A DNA stretch of 50,369 bases from Candidatus Hebobacterum abditum (GCA_029821875.1 JALGXW010000026.1:1-50369), one strand, 5' to 3'; positions 1-7,594 are shown, counted from the stretch's first letter. Numbers and translations are program-made. Notes: a model not told the origin generated them from the sequence alone.

Positions 1-255
1 GCCGGAAGCGATCCATCCCTGGCACCAAGAACGGGCTGGATACGACCCCAAGACCGCGGCCCCACAGGCCGTCGGCCTAACATAGCGCGTGGTATCTCTC
101 ATGGGGGTAGGCCACTCCCGTCAACACTCCCGCCAAAACCCCGACAGCCTATCCCGCCAAGGAGGAGGTGTCAAGGAGGGGGTTCTGAAACGCGGAGCCT
201 TTGGCGAACGCGGGGGCGGATTCAGCGTAACGAGCAGAGGTCGCGTGCTCGGGGC
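1..255. other. Window edge, no assignable gene
   Basis: A plus-strand reading frame that is open from the left edge ends with a TAG at 83-85 (27 codons, beginning PEAIHPWHQERAGYD). It could be the tail of a gene lying outside the window, but it is too short to recognise. The rest of the stretch up to the toxin stop at 256 shows no convincing start with a ribosome binding site. Confidence 0.3.
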
Positions 256-636
256 CTACTCCCCCTCATCCTGGGCCGCTATGACCGCCGCCCACTGGGT
301 GGCATAGGTCTCGTCATGCGGCCCATATGCCAGGAATATCACATTCGCGCGGTTCTCTTCACACGGGTTGCACGCGTTGTAGCCCTGTTCGCGGTACCCG
401 CTGTCCAAGCACTCTCGGCAGATCATGTAGATCAGAACGTAGCGCCCCCCGGCATCATGTCGTCCCCTCTTGCCGCGGAGGTCCGCCTTGTCCACAGTGA
501 GCCAGTGGCCCCCGCCATACGGGTCAGCGAGAACACGCTCTACGTGTTTCCGAATCCGCTCCCGCCGCTGAGGATGATTCTGCACGCATTCTTGGAAGGA
601 TACGGTCAGGCATGCTGAGTACGGCGGCGGCGGCAC
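256..636 (-). CDS. RelE/ParE-superfamily-like toxin with CxxC...CxxC insert
   Basis: This is probably the mRNA-interferase-type toxin of a type II toxin-antitoxin pair. The 126-residue protein has the RelE-like order: a helical N-terminus, a DLRGKRGRHDAGGRYVLIYMI strand segment (residues 52-72) and a final VIFLAYGPHDETY strand (99-111). Between the last two strands sits an insert with cysteines at about 73, 76, 89 and 92, a likely zinc knuckle that ordinary RelE toxins lack. The start is taken as GTG at 636, because no in-frame ATG follows before the conserved fold. It begins 12 nt after the stop of the Panacea-type antitoxin gene upstream, so the order is antitoxin then toxin. The toxin role is inferred from fold and position; catalytic residues are not strongly conserved in this superfamily. 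Confidence 0.7.
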   Translation of the reverse strand: MPPPPYSACLTVSFQECVQNHPQRRERIRKHVERVLADPYGGGHWLTVDKADLRGKRGRHDAGGRYVLIYMICRECLDSGYREQGYNACNPCEENRANVIFLAYGPHDETYATQWAAVIAAQDEGE

Positions 637-648
637 GAGGCCGAGACC

Positions 649-1281
649 TTACTCTTCACCGAAGACGTCAGACCACGAAACAAAGCGACCTTCTCGTGCG
701 TCCTTCTCTCCCTGCTGGACGGCCCGAATCAGCTCCGGGCTGCCGCACACGGCCTCGGTCATGACGTCTTCCGGAGAGATGCCTTTCGCCTTCGCGTATT
801 CCTGAACCGCATCCATGCGCGAGAAGTCGATGAGGTCGCCTCTCTTCGTCCCAACAAAAGGTAGCGTCCGCTTGGTGTGCGCGATCACGTCGTCCAGGCT
901 AGCCTGCCCCCAGTCTTCGAGCACCTCGTCGATCGCGGCCCGTGCCTCGCCCGACAACTGCACCTGGGTTCGGTCGATCTTCGGTTCGCGGATGTGCGCG
1001 GTGTAGCCCTCGACTGTCTCCACCTGACGGTCATGCAAGACGCCCTTGGCCGCCAGTGCCTCGAGCGCGGCGTAGACCTCTGCCGCGAAAGCTCCATGCT
1101 CGTGATAGGTGAAGGGGATACTCGTCAGACGCTCCCCGTGCAGACGCGTGTAATACACCTCCACCAGATAGACCAGCTTCATGAGCTTCGTCGTCCCCGG
1201 CTTCGAGGGGGCCCGGAAACAGAGGTACGTGATTATGTTCTCGAGCAGGCCTGTCGGGCGTGCCTCTACTGCTTTGACCAT
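649..1281 (-). CDS. Panacea (SocA/DUF4065-like) domain antitoxin
   Basis: This is a predicted antitoxin for the downstream RelE-like protein. The 210-residue product has the Panacea signature near its N-terminus (TTKLMKLVYLVEVYY, then HEHGAFAAEVYAALEAL) and a second conserved patch, ASLDDVIAHTKRTLPF. Its last 30 residues (GEKDAREGRFVSWSDVFGEE) look like the C-terminal tail of Phd/RelB antitoxins, which wraps the toxin. I infer a fused toxin-binding tail. The ATG at 1281 is chosen over upstream codons because AAGGAGG lies about 9 nt before it and because upstream in-frame starts fall inside the palindromic operator (1303-1333). Panacea is known as a promiscuous antitoxin domain that pairs with many toxin folds. 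Confidence 0.82.
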   Translation of the reverse strand: MVKAVEARPTGLLENIITYLCFRAPSKPGTTKLMKLVYLVEVYYTRLHGERLTSIPFTYHEHGAFAAEVYAALEALAAKGVLHDRQVETVEGYTAHIREPKIDRTQVQLSGEARAAIDEVLEDWGQASLDDVIAHTKRTLPFVGTKRGDLIDFSRMDAVQEYAKAKGISPEDVMTEAVCGSPELIRAVQQGEKDAREGRFVSWSDVFGEE

Positions 1282-1302
1282 CGCCTCCCCCTCCTTCACA
1301 CT

Positions 1303-1333
1303 CCGCTCCATAATACTACGTATTATGGAGCGG
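1303..1333. promoter_or_regulatory. Perfect 14-bp inverted repeat, probable toxin-antitoxin operator
   Basis: Arms CCGCTCCATAATAC and GTATTATGGAGCGG are separated by TAC. The element lies 22 bp before the antitoxin start codon and downstream of the predicted promoter, the position expected for autorepression by an antitoxin. It could alternatively act as an RNA hairpin in the 5' leader. Confidence 0.7.
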
Positions 1334-1360
1334 ACCCCCAAACATTTGCTCTCTATGTAC

Positions 1361-1389
1361 AGTATACCACAGTGCCCCCCGGGTGTCAC
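1361..1389 (-). promoter_or_regulatory. Sigma-70-type promoter of the first toxin-antitoxin operon
   Basis: Read on the minus strand, GTGACA (-35) and TATACT (-10) are separated by 17 bp; each matches 5 of 6 consensus bases. Transcription would start about 70 nt before the antitoxin ATG, placing the palindrome inside the leader. Confidence 0.6.
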
Positions 1390-1455
1390 CCGCCTCCCGT
1401 GCGCGATTCGCAAGGCATGGGCCCACGAGCCGCGTGGCCTCGCCCGCGCCTCGAC

Positions 1456-3270
1456 CTACTCCGGCGCCTTCGCCAGAATCTCCTTGAACCAATCGGCGTC
1501 GCGGACGCTTTCGAGGTCGGGGTCCTCCTCCATGTAGGACCGCCTGGGCAGCGTCCGGTGTTCGAGCCTGACTTCCAGCCACTTCCGGCATTCGTCCTCT
1601 TCGCCCAACCGGGCGGACGCGCAGGCCGCGTTGTACGCCCCCTCCCCCGGCTTGATGCGCTCTGCCTCCAGGGCCTTCTCTTTCGCAAGCGCGAACGTAT
1701 CTTGCGCTCGCTCTGCCATATGCGGCATTGCGCCATGGTAAAGAAGCACGAAGGCCCAGGTGCTCAGCGCCTGGTGGTACTCAGGGTTGATCTTCACGGC
1801 CCTTTCGAACTTCTCATACGCCTGCGCGAAGAGCCTGTCCGCCTCCTCGCCTTCCTTAGTCTCCGCCTGGTCCGAAAGCGCAATCCCCCAGTTGTTCAGC
1901 ACCCGATGGTAGTCAGACTTGATCGCCACCGCCGCTTCGTACTTCTCATACGCCTGCGCGAAGAGCCTATCCGCCTCCTCGCCTTCCTTCGTCTTAGCCA
2001 GGTCGGAAATCGCATTGCCCAAGTTGCTCAGCGCGAAGTAGTAGTCAGGTTCGATTCTCAGCGCTGCCTCGTACTTCTCGATAGCCTGCGCGAGGAGCGC
2101 GTCGGCCTCCTCCCGCTGCTTCGCTCCCGCCTGCTCGCGGAGCGCATTGCCCCAGTTGTTGTAGCCGCGACGGAACACGTGGGCCAGGCGAGGGGGCAGC
2201 TCTCCTTCGTATCGCTGGTGCAACTCAGCGACCTCTTCATGCTTGTCGGCGAGCACGAGGGCCTCTGCCTCGGCCACCCGACGCTCCGGCTCCAGGTTGT
2301 CGCGGATGGCATCAAGCGTTCCAAGGTTCCCCTTCTCGAACACGGCCGCAGCCTGCTGCACCCACTTGCGGGCCTCGGTCCCAATCTCCATGGGGTCCTC
2401 GCGGCCGGGAAGGTGGCATTCTGTAGGCAGGGGAGAAAGACATTCGCCGAGATGGGAGAAGGGACGGCCGAGCAAGGCGGGCGGGAAGGCCTCCAACGCC
2501 TGCGCCAGGGCCACGAAGAACCCGTCCGCGTCGTACCCCTCGATCTGGTACGCGCCCTTCCCGTCGACCAGCAGTCTCTCGCGCACATGCGCCGGCGGCG
2601 CGTTCTCCTCGTAGGACACCCAGAAGACGCCCTCGCGATACTCGTCTGGCTCAGCCAACACATCGAAGACGGGATCGTTCTCCCCGCTGTAGCCTACGAC
2701 GATTAGCACACGCCCTCGCTCAAGCGCGTCCTCGACAACCGGCCGAACTCTCTCCGCGTTGCGCTCTAGGTCGGTGGGCGTGTTGATCAGGATTGGCCCC
2801 CGGTACTGTCCGTGGAGGTAGAAGACGGCCTGGCCTCCGATCTGCCGCGGCCTGATGCCGTCCGACGCCGCGCAGTCGTACACGGCTGGAAACTGGCTCA
2901 GCAGAGCGCACGCTCGCACAACCAGAGGGTCAAAGTTCGTTGTCAGCATGCGGTCCACACATCCCTGGCTAACGAGCGAGGCAATAGCCAGGTGGGCCAG
3001 GTTGATGGTCGCGTTGGCGATGTTCTTCTCGATCAGCCGATCTCGCTGGCCGCGGTCCAACTGGGCCATGCACTCCGCATAGGCCTTCGTAGGAGCACGT
3101 TCGTACCTGTGCTCGTACTCCTCCCTTATCTGCTCCACGAACCCTGGGGCAGCGGGGATGCCTGCGGTGACCGAGCAGCCAGCGCCGATGAGCAGCGTGC
3201 ACGGTCTGTCAGCCTCGACGGCAGTCTTCACGTCGCCAACGAGGAAGTCAAGAGGCCGGACGAGAGACAT
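1456..3270 (-). CDS. SIR2-family protein with C-terminal TPR repeats
   Basis: This is a predicted NAD-binding or NAD-hydrolysing SIR2-fold protein of the kind found in antiphage systems. Visible in the 604 residues are the nucleotide-binding GAGCS (29-33) followed by GIP, TTNFD (110-114), YLHG with the expected catalytic His at 153, and VVGYSGEND (191-199). Residues about 330-560 hold tandem TPR-like repeats, several nearly identical (GEEADRLFAQAYEKYE appears twice). No sirtuin zinc ribbon is present, as is usual in SIR2 defence effectors. The start at 3270 follows GGAGGGGG; an in-frame upstream extension lacks such a site. It is a single gene next to a toxin-antitoxin pair and phage genes. 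The defence role is inferred from domain architecture. Confidence 0.8.
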   Translation of the reverse strand: MSLVRPLDFLVGDVKTAVEADRPCTLLIGAGCSVTAGIPAAPGFVEQIREEYEHRYERAPTKAYAECMAQLDRGQRDRLIEKNIANATINLAHLAIASLVSQGCVDRMLTTNFDPLVVRACALLSQFPAVYDCAASDGIRPRQIGGQAVFYLHGQYRGPILINTPTDLERNAERVRPVVEDALERGRVLIVVGYSGENDPVFDVLAEPDEYREGVFWVSYEENAPPAHVRERLLVDGKGAYQIEGYDADGFFVALAQALEAFPPALLGRPFSHLGECLSPLPTECHLPGREDPMEIGTEARKWVQQAAAVFEKGNLGTLDAIRDNLEPERRVAEAEALVLADKHEEVAELHQRYEGELPPRLAHVFRRGYNNWGNALREQAGAKQREEADALLAQAIEKYEAALRIEPDYYFALSNLGNAISDLAKTKEGEEADRLFAQAYEKYEAAVAIKSDYHRVLNNWGIALSDQAETKEGEEADRLFAQAYEKFERAVKINPEYHQALSTWAFVLLYHGAMPHMAERAQDTFALAKEKALEAERIKPGEGAYNAACASARLGEEDECRKWLEVRLEHRTLPRRSYMEEDPDLESVRDADWFKEILAKAPE

Positions 3271-3417
3271 GATTCCCCCTCCGCGCTTGCTGCGTAAGTA
3301 GCTTCGGGAGCGTAGGCCTCGCCTCCTGCCGGCCGAGAAGTGCTCCGCCGGATATCGACGGGCGCACCCCGAGTCCGCTACCATGGAGTAATCCCCCCCT
3401 CGGAGCAGCCCATCCCC

Positions 3418-3639
3418 CTACCCCTCCTCGACGGAGCGGAAGGCTTGGCAGCGGCGGGGGCGGGTGAGGCTGGAGTGGGTGTGGTTCCGGGTCGGGTTGC
3501 GCCAGCGCCGGCCCCCGATGAGGCGGTCGCGGCGGCCCACGCAGTGCCAGAGATTCCCCCCGGTGTCCGGCCGCACGCGGGCGTGAATGCAGTCGATGCA
3601 TTTCACGAGTTCGTTCGATTCACGCTTTCCGGTCTTCAT
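3418..3639 (-). CDS. Small cysteine-motif protein, phage-like
   Basis: This 73-residue protein has CIDCIHARVRP near the N-terminus and further cysteines at about 33 and 64 (spacing C-x2-C-x15-C-x30-C), with a terminal RRCQAFR. The pattern resembles the small treble-clef or zinc-binding proteins common in phage early regions. The start is the second in-frame ATG, at 3639; the Shine-Dalgarno match is weak (GGGGGTC). The function is unknown. Confidence 0.45.
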   Translation of the reverse strand: MKTGKRESNELVKCIDCIHARVRPDTGGNLWHCVGRRDRLIGGRRWRNPTRNHTHSSLTRPRRCQAFRSVEEG

Positions 3640-3686
3640 GATCGGACCCCCCAACGGCCGGCGGGGCGCGGGGACCCCGCCCTACA

Positions 3687-3900
3687 GGGGCAGGAGACGC
3701 GCTCCTGCCCTACGGTACTTCCCCCTCCCCACGGCGAGAGCCGCAGGCCTGTGCCCAGCGCCACCGCACTTGCGACGGTCGCGCGAACCGCATCTCGGAC
3801 ATTGTCAAGAAGCCCAAACGCGAGTGAAGGGGGTCCGGGGGGACTGATCGCCGGCAGTCCCCCCGGCCTCCACGCCCTGCCCGGCAGACATCTGCCGGGC
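3687..3900. repeat. Composite dispersed repeat, copy 1 (three hairpins)
   Basis: Hairpin A has arms GGGCAGGAG (3688-3696) and CTCCTGCCC (3702-3710). Hairpin B has 12-bp arms CCGGGGGGACTG (3835-3846) and CAGTCCCCCCGG (3855-3866) around loop ATCGCCGG. Hairpin C has arms GCCCGGCAGA (3879-3888) and TCTGCCGGGC (3891-3900). The same order recurs at 49807-49988, A and B recur at 4601-4797, and C alone recurs at 45467-45494. It lies just downstream of the gene ending at 3927. Confidence 0.8.
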
Positions 3901-3926
3901 CTGTCGTTCGGCCGTAACGGCCGGCC

Positions 3927-4268
3927 TCATTGCGTCGGGCTGTCGCTGGTCATCTCGATGGGTACGACGCGGACGGCGATGCGGCCATCGGGGGTGAAGA
4001 ACGGGGCCCCGCGCCAATCGATGCGCTCGGCCCTCATCACCTCGAGCACGCGACGGAGCCGCTGCTGGAAGTCGGCCTCCTTGCGCCGCTGCAGCTCCTG
4101 CTCGATCTGCTCGGTGGACTGCCCGGCCTCGCCGCCCGACTCGGCCTCCGCGGTCGAAGGCATGCCCTCCCCGCCCGGCATCACCCCGGCGATGGTCTGC
4201 GCGCCCTCCTCGTCGTGCACCGCGGTGGTGGTGGTCTGTCCCGCTTTCGTCTGGTCGTCTCTGGTCAC
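3927..4268 (-). CDS. Hypothetical protein, phage-like early operon
   Basis: This 113-residue protein has a disordered N-terminal half and a charged helical C-terminal half (STEQIEQELQRRKEADFQQ, then LRRVLEVMRAERIDW) ending in a short beta-like segment, GRIAVRVVPIEM. I do not recognise a family. The GTG at 4268 is chosen because GGAGGA stands 5 nt upstream of it; translation in this frame further upstream looks like low-complexity shadow sequence. The gene begins 25 nt after the stop of the preceding small gene, so the two are probably co-transcribed. Confidence 0.55.
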   Translation of the reverse strand: MTRDDQTKAGQTTTTAVHDEEGAQTIAGVMPGGEGMPSTAEAESGGEAGQSTEQIEQELQRRKEADFQQRLRRVLEVMRAERIDWRGAPFFTPDGRIAVRVVPIEMTSDSPTQ

Positions 4269-4293
4269 TCGACTCCTCCGAACTGTGGTCTCG

Positions 4294-4530
4294 TCAGGGC
4301 TCCGGCTGCGCCCCCCGGCGGCGGTTGCGGCGGAGCTGGAAGCGGATCTCCGGCGGTAGCTTCCGGAGGCTGGCCTCCCAGGCCCGCTGCCATTCGCCGG
4401 TGCGTTTCTGCTCGGCCACGCGCTGGCGCAGCTCGCGCTCCTTGCGGCGGCGCTCGCATTCCCGCTCCCATCGGTAGAGCCGCCGCGTCTCTGCCGGTGC
4501 GGCGCCTTTGTCACCCGGAATGGTCCGCAC
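4294..4530 (-). CDS. Small basic coiled-coil protein, phage-like
   Basis: This 78-residue, Arg/Glu-rich and largely helical protein contains RRLYRWERECERRRKERELR and KLPPEIRFQLRRNRRR. I do not recognise a family; the charge suggests nucleic-acid or protein contact. The start is GTG 4530, preceded by AGGAGA with a 4-nt gap. The sequence just upstream (4552-4578) is a dispersed intergenic repeat, which argues against a longer N-terminus. Confidence 0.5.
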   Translation of the reverse strand: MRTIPGDKGAAPAETRRLYRWERECERRRKERELRQRVAEQKRTGEWQRAWEASLRKLPPEIRFQLRRNRRRGAQPEP

Positions 4531-4551
4531 GTTTTCTCCTGTCACCCGCCC

Positions 4552-4578
4552 AAGATCCTTCGCTCCGCTCAGGATGAC
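4552..4578. repeat. Short dispersed intergenic repeat, copy A
   Basis: This stretch carries the core CTTCGCTCCGCTCAGGATGAC. Its reverse complement has the GTCATCCTGAGCG...GCGAAGGATC pattern that recurs between genes in many environmental bacteria. Two further copies, in opposite orientations, lie at 11948-12014. Confidence 0.6.
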
Positions 4579-4600
4579 CGCGGAGCAGACGCCGGCCTCG

Positions 4601-4797
4601 GGGCAGGAGACTCGCTCCTGCCCTACGGTGCTTCGCCCGGGGGCTTGGGGGCCGGGGGCCCCCGACGGGCTTCGCCCGAGAGTGCACTCTCGGGCATTCC
4701 TCCCCCTGGCCGACGCGCCCTCGCTCCGGCCCATCGCCAGCAAACGGCGGAAGCGAGTGAGAGGGGCCTGGGGGGACGAATCGCCGGTCGTCCCCCC
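4601..4797. repeat. Composite dispersed repeat, copy 2
   Basis: Hairpin A has arms GGGCAGGAG (4601-4609) and CTCCTGCCC (4615-4623). Hairpin B has 10-bp arms GGGGGGACGA (4770-4779) and TCGTCCCCCC (4788-4797) around the same loop, ATCGCCGG, as copy 1. Two stem pairs differ from copy 1 and both sides change together, so the pairing is kept. The repeat ends 12 bp from the stop of the replication-like gene at 4810. Confidence 0.75.
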
Positions 4798-4809
4798 ACC
4801 CCTCCTGCG

Positions 4810-5670
4810 CTACTCGGTGGCGCGGCGGCGGCGCTTCTGGACGGCGATGCAGAGGGCGTTATAGGCCCGCTGGTAGAGCGAGAAGTTGGCCGCGCTGTGC
4901 TCGCCCCGGATGCGGCGGTCGAAGAACTCATCGATGGTCTCCCTGAAGTCGTCGAGCGTGTCGCCGGCCTTGAGCCGCGAGCTGAAGAACCGGGCCGCCT
5001 GCCCGCCGGAGAAGACGGGCCGCTCCAGGCCGGTGTGCCGCTGGAGGCGGCCGAAGAAGTAGTCGATGGCGGCCTGCTTCGCGTCGTCAGCATTGTCCGT
5101 TGGGCTCAAGGTGCGCTTCGCGCGCTTCGTCGGCTTCGCCTTTTCGCGAGCCGACGCCGTGTTGACGTCGGCCTCGCCCTCCAGCTCTCCCTCCACCTCG
5201 TGTTCGGCCTCCACCTCCTCCTCGGCCTCGGGCGCGAATCCATCGTCCGTGAAGGAGGTGAACTTCTGCAAATTGTCTGCAATCAAGATGCGCGTGGGCT
5301 CACTGAGTTTCTGTAAGACGGACCGCGGCGGGCAGGGGCAATCCGCGTTGCTCGGCAGGCGCACGCGCTGATAATCCTGGTGCTTGCGGACCGCGAGGAA
5401 GCGCTGGCCGTCGACGGTCCAGGTGACGATGCGCGGATCGCGCCCCGTGGCGAAGGTCTCCATGCAGGCCTCGATAGACTTGACCGAGACCCGGCGGCCG
5501 TTGAGCTCCTCCTCCATGAACATCTGACCGATCTGCACGGGCGACCAGTAGCACAGCCCGAAGTCGTCCACCGACCCGAGGATGCCGAACCAGGTGAGCT
5601 TCTCGACCCAGGGCTTGCGCTTCAAAGACCGGGAGGCCTTCTTCCAGTCGATCACCCGTCTGCGAGCCAT
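4810..5670 (-). CDS. Phage replication-initiator-like protein
   Basis: This 286-residue protein starts MARRRVIDWKK and continues with a winged-helix-like segment, WFGILGSVDDFGLCYWSP, typical of phage and prophage replisome-organiser or replication proteins. Their beginning usually reads as a basic start followed by an LF(I/V)GL...DDEGR-like motif and a KHQxxQR box; here that is RKHQDYQRVRLPS. A long acidic linker (about 145-165) leads to a C-terminal helical domain containing AAIDYFFGRLQRHTG. By analogy it would bind the phage origin and recruit helicase. The start ATG follows GAGGGG with a 5-nt gap. It is the downstream partner of the recombination genes on the same strand. Confidence 0.65.
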   Translation of the reverse strand: MARRRVIDWKKASRSLKRKPWVEKLTWFGILGSVDDFGLCYWSPVQIGQMFMEEELNGRRVSVKSIEACMETFATGRDPRIVTWTVDGQRFLAVRKHQDYQRVRLPSNADCPCPPRSVLQKLSEPTRILIADNLQKFTSFTDDGFAPEAEEEVEAEHEVEGELEGEADVNTASAREKAKPTKRAKRTLSPTDNADDAKQAAIDYFFGRLQRHTGLERPVFSGGQAARFFSSRLKAGDTLDDFRETIDEFFDRRIRGEHSAANFSLYQRAYNALCIAVQKRRRRATE

Positions 5671-5757
5671 TCGTGCCCCTCGCCGCTGAAGTCTGCTGCA
5701 TGTCGCGCCGCCCGATCGCCGACCGGCCTTTCCTCGCTCGATCCACGGTTGCAGGCG

Positions 5758-6039
5758 TCATAGCTCGCCCGGAGTGAGCAGCAGGTCGAGCTGCCCCTCG
5801 TCGCCCGTAGGAATGTGGAAGAGCTTGTGGTGCCGGCCCGGCCCGTCGCCGGTGCGGTTCACCCACCGGCCGATGACCTGCCAGCCACCGCGGCGCAGAT
5901 CCCGGACCACCGCGTTCCCGCTCCCGCTGTGGCAGGTTCTCGCGACGGCCGCGGCGGTGTGCCAGCCCGACATCAGCAGGCCCACCGCGGCCGCATACCG
6001 CCTCGTCAGCGGCCTCATGCGTCGTGTTGCGATTGCCAT
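5758..6039 (-). CDS. Small winged-helix-like protein
   Basis: This 93-residue protein is predicted to bind DNA. RRYAAAVGLLMSGWHTAAAV looks like an HTH support helix. CHSGSGNAVVRDLRRGGWQV, with a following RHHKLFHIP strand, matches the recognition helix and wing arrangement of small phage winged-helix proteins. The start at 6039 is preceded by a G-rich stretch (GGGGTCAGG). It sits between the nuclease gene (stop 6110) and the replication-like gene, all on the minus strand. The specific function is unknown. Confidence 0.5.
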   Translation of the reverse strand: MAIATRRMRPLTRRYAAAVGLLMSGWHTAAAVARTCHSGSGNAVVRDLRRGGWQVIGRWVNRTGDGPGRHHKLFHIPTGDEGQLDLLLTPGEL

Positions 6040-6109
6040 CCCACCTGACCCCCTGCGCGTCGTCTCCCGATCCTCATCCCAGCCAAGTCCATTGCTGCAA
6101 CTGCCGCGC

Positions 6110-7195
6110 TCAGGCGGCCGGACCGACTGCCCGGCGCGGGACCTCCCAAACCCCGAAGCGCGCCGCCTTCTTCCCTTTAGTAAGAGGCTCGACCCAGACC
6201 TCCTCGCCGGCCTCGGTGAGGCCGAGGACCTGGCGGCGCCTGTTCACGACGCGGCTGATGGTGCGATTCGTCTCCTGCTGCCGATAGCCGACCTCCACTC
6301 CGGCCCGCTCGGGCAGCTCGATGCCCCCGCCGTCGGCCAGGCCGCGCACCATCTCCTCCAGCTCGCGGGCCCGCTCCCGGTGAAAGAGCCAGGCCTGGGC
6401 GACGTCGGCCGCCTCCTTGCCCAGGGGAAGCGACAGGTCGCATCGCCGCCGCAGCGGACAGCCGGCGCAGGCGCGCCCGGGACGGCGGCGGAACTGGCCG
6501 GCCTGCACGGCCAGCAGAACGGACTGGCAGCTCGCGATGAGGGCCTGCTCGTGCTCGTCGAGGCGCTCGTCGGCCGCGGTGTGGTCGTGGACGACGCCGT
6601 AGCGGAGGTAGACGAGCCTGAGGCCGTAGCGGTCGGCGCGGCCGTGAGATCGTCGCAGCGCGAGCGCATAGGTGAGCAGTTGGCACCAGAGCTGCGCGCC
6701 GATGTCGGCCGCCTCCGAGTCGGCGGGCAGGCGGGCGGAGGTCTTCCAGTCGTGAATGACCGGGATGCGCTCCTCCTGCCGCCAGAAGTCGAGCCGCGCC
6801 TGGAACAGCACCGGCGGCTCGGTGGCGACCTCGAACTCCATCGTCTCCTCGACCTGGTTGGCCGGTGCGCCGTCGGCGGCGTCGGCCCAACGAGATCGCC
6901 ACTTCGAGAACAGCTCTAGGGCCTCCGCCGCCAGCGCGGGCGACAGCTCGTGCGCGGCCGCCACCTGGGCCTCCTCCCCCAAGAGGCCCGACAGGTGACG
7001 GCCGATGAGATCGTGCACGGCCCCGCCGAGACGCATGCGCTCGGTGGCCGAGGCTTCGCGGCCGTCGAGGTTGACGGCCTTCCAATAGGCCGGGCAGTCG
7101 GCGAACTGCACGAGCTGCGAGTAGCTCAGGTGCCCCTTCGGCAGCTTGAGCTCGCCCCTCCCACTGCGCGGCCCGGCCTGGCCTCGCTCGCTCAT
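6110..7195 (-). CDS. PD-(D/E)XK nuclease, Cas4/AddB-like with Fe-S cysteines
   Basis: This is a predicted phage recombination exonuclease. The 361-residue protein has LSYSQLVQFADCPAYW at the N-terminus, LGGAVHDLIGRHL (catalytic His motif), IPVIHDWKTS (the D...DxK core with DWKT in place of the usual DYKT), QLWCQLLTYALAL (motif QxxxY-like), and a C-terminal CAGCPLRRRC. With the N-terminal Cys, these cysteines fit the 4Fe-4S cluster of Cas4/AddB-type nucleases. Its ATG overlaps the TGA of the upstream small gene (ATGA), implying translational coupling. The Rad52-like annealing protein lies three reading frames upstream, which fits an exonuclease plus annealase pair. Confidence 0.8.
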   Translation of the reverse strand: MSERGQAGPRSGRGELKLPKGHLSYSQLVQFADCPAYWKAVNLDGREASATERMRLGGAVHDLIGRHLSGLLGEEAQVAAAHELSPALAAEALELFSKWRSRWADAADGAPANQVEETMEFEVATEPPVLFQARLDFWRQEERIPVIHDWKTSARLPADSEAADIGAQLWCQLLTYALALRRSHGRADRYGLRLVYLRYGVVHDHTAADERLDEHEQALIASCQSVLLAVQAGQFRRRPGRACAGCPLRRRCDLSLPLGKEAADVAQAWLFHRERARELEEMVRGLADGGGIELPERAGVEVGYRQQETNRTISRVVNRRRQVLGLTEAGEEVWVEPLTKGKKAARFGVWEVPRRAVGPAA

Positions 7196-7449
7196 TGGAT
7201 CGCCCCATCCACGAGGCTGCATATGCCCCAGACTCGGTCGAGCGCGGCGCGCAGCGTCTGCTCCCATCCCGACCGCACCGTCACCGTGACTCCCTCCATG
7301 CGCTTGTTCGCCCAGGCCCGCCGGTAGGGAGGCGGCGCGACGCCGATGGGGTCGGTGCCCAACTCCCAGCCGGCCGCTCGGAGCTGGGCATCCACCTCGC
7401 CCGCGCCGTCATCCTCAAGCTGCTCCACCACCTGGCCGGCGTCGCTCAT
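7192..7449 (-). CDS. Hypothetical protein between annealase and nuclease genes
   Basis: This 85-residue protein starts MSDAGQVVEQLEDDGAGEV and has an aromatic-rich C-terminal half (AGWELGTDPIGVAPPPYRRA, then VRSGWEQTLRAALDRVW). I do not recognise a family. Its ATG overlaps the TGA of the last 12-codon mini-ORF, and its own TGA overlaps the nuclease ATG, so it is part of an unbroken chain of coupled frames. Confidence 0.55.
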   Translation of the reverse strand: MSDAGQVVEQLEDDGAGEVDAQLRAAGWELGTDPIGVAPPPYRRAWANKRMEGVTVTVRSGWEQTLRAALDRVWGICSLVDGAIQ

Positions 7450-7560
7450 GCTTCGGGCTCCCGCCACTGGCCGCGTGGGGCCATCAGCTCTTCTCCTCCT
7501 GGCGTTGGCGGAGCGCGGCCATCAGCTTTTCTCCTCCTGGCGTTGGCGAAGCGCGGCCAT
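7446..7560 (-). other. Chain of three 12-residue coupled mini-ORFs
   Basis: After the annealing-protein stop (TGA at 7562-7560), an overlapping ATG opens MAALRQRQEEKS (7522-7560). A second TGATG overlap opens the same peptide again (7484-7522), and a third opens MAPRGQWREPEA (7446-7484), whose TGA overlaps the next gene's ATG. The first two mini-ORFs carry AGGAGG 9 nt before the following ATG, and the annealing gene's 3' end does the same for the first mini-ORF. The frames may be translated by reinitiation, or may only be a by-product of the 38-bp repeat. Confidence 0.5.
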
Positions 7561-7594
7561 CAGCTCTTCTCCTCCTGGCGTTGGCGAAGCGCGG
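7481..7594. repeat. 38-bp tandem repeat, three copies
   Basis: CCATCAGCTCTTCTCCTCCT begins at 7481 and 7557, with one base changed at 7519, giving a constant period of 38. Copies differ at one or two bases. The unit is the last 12 codons plus stop of the annealing-protein gene, so it is a tandem duplication of that gene's 3' end. Confidence 0.9.

Noticed and set aside
3340-4359. Plus-strand 339-codon open frame
   Set aside because: It crosses the composite repeat and is antisense to several small genes; the product lacks domain character.
7481-7594. CRISPR array
   Set aside because: Three contiguous 38-bp copies without spacers, and no cas genes; the Cas4-like nuclease belongs to a phage recombination operon.
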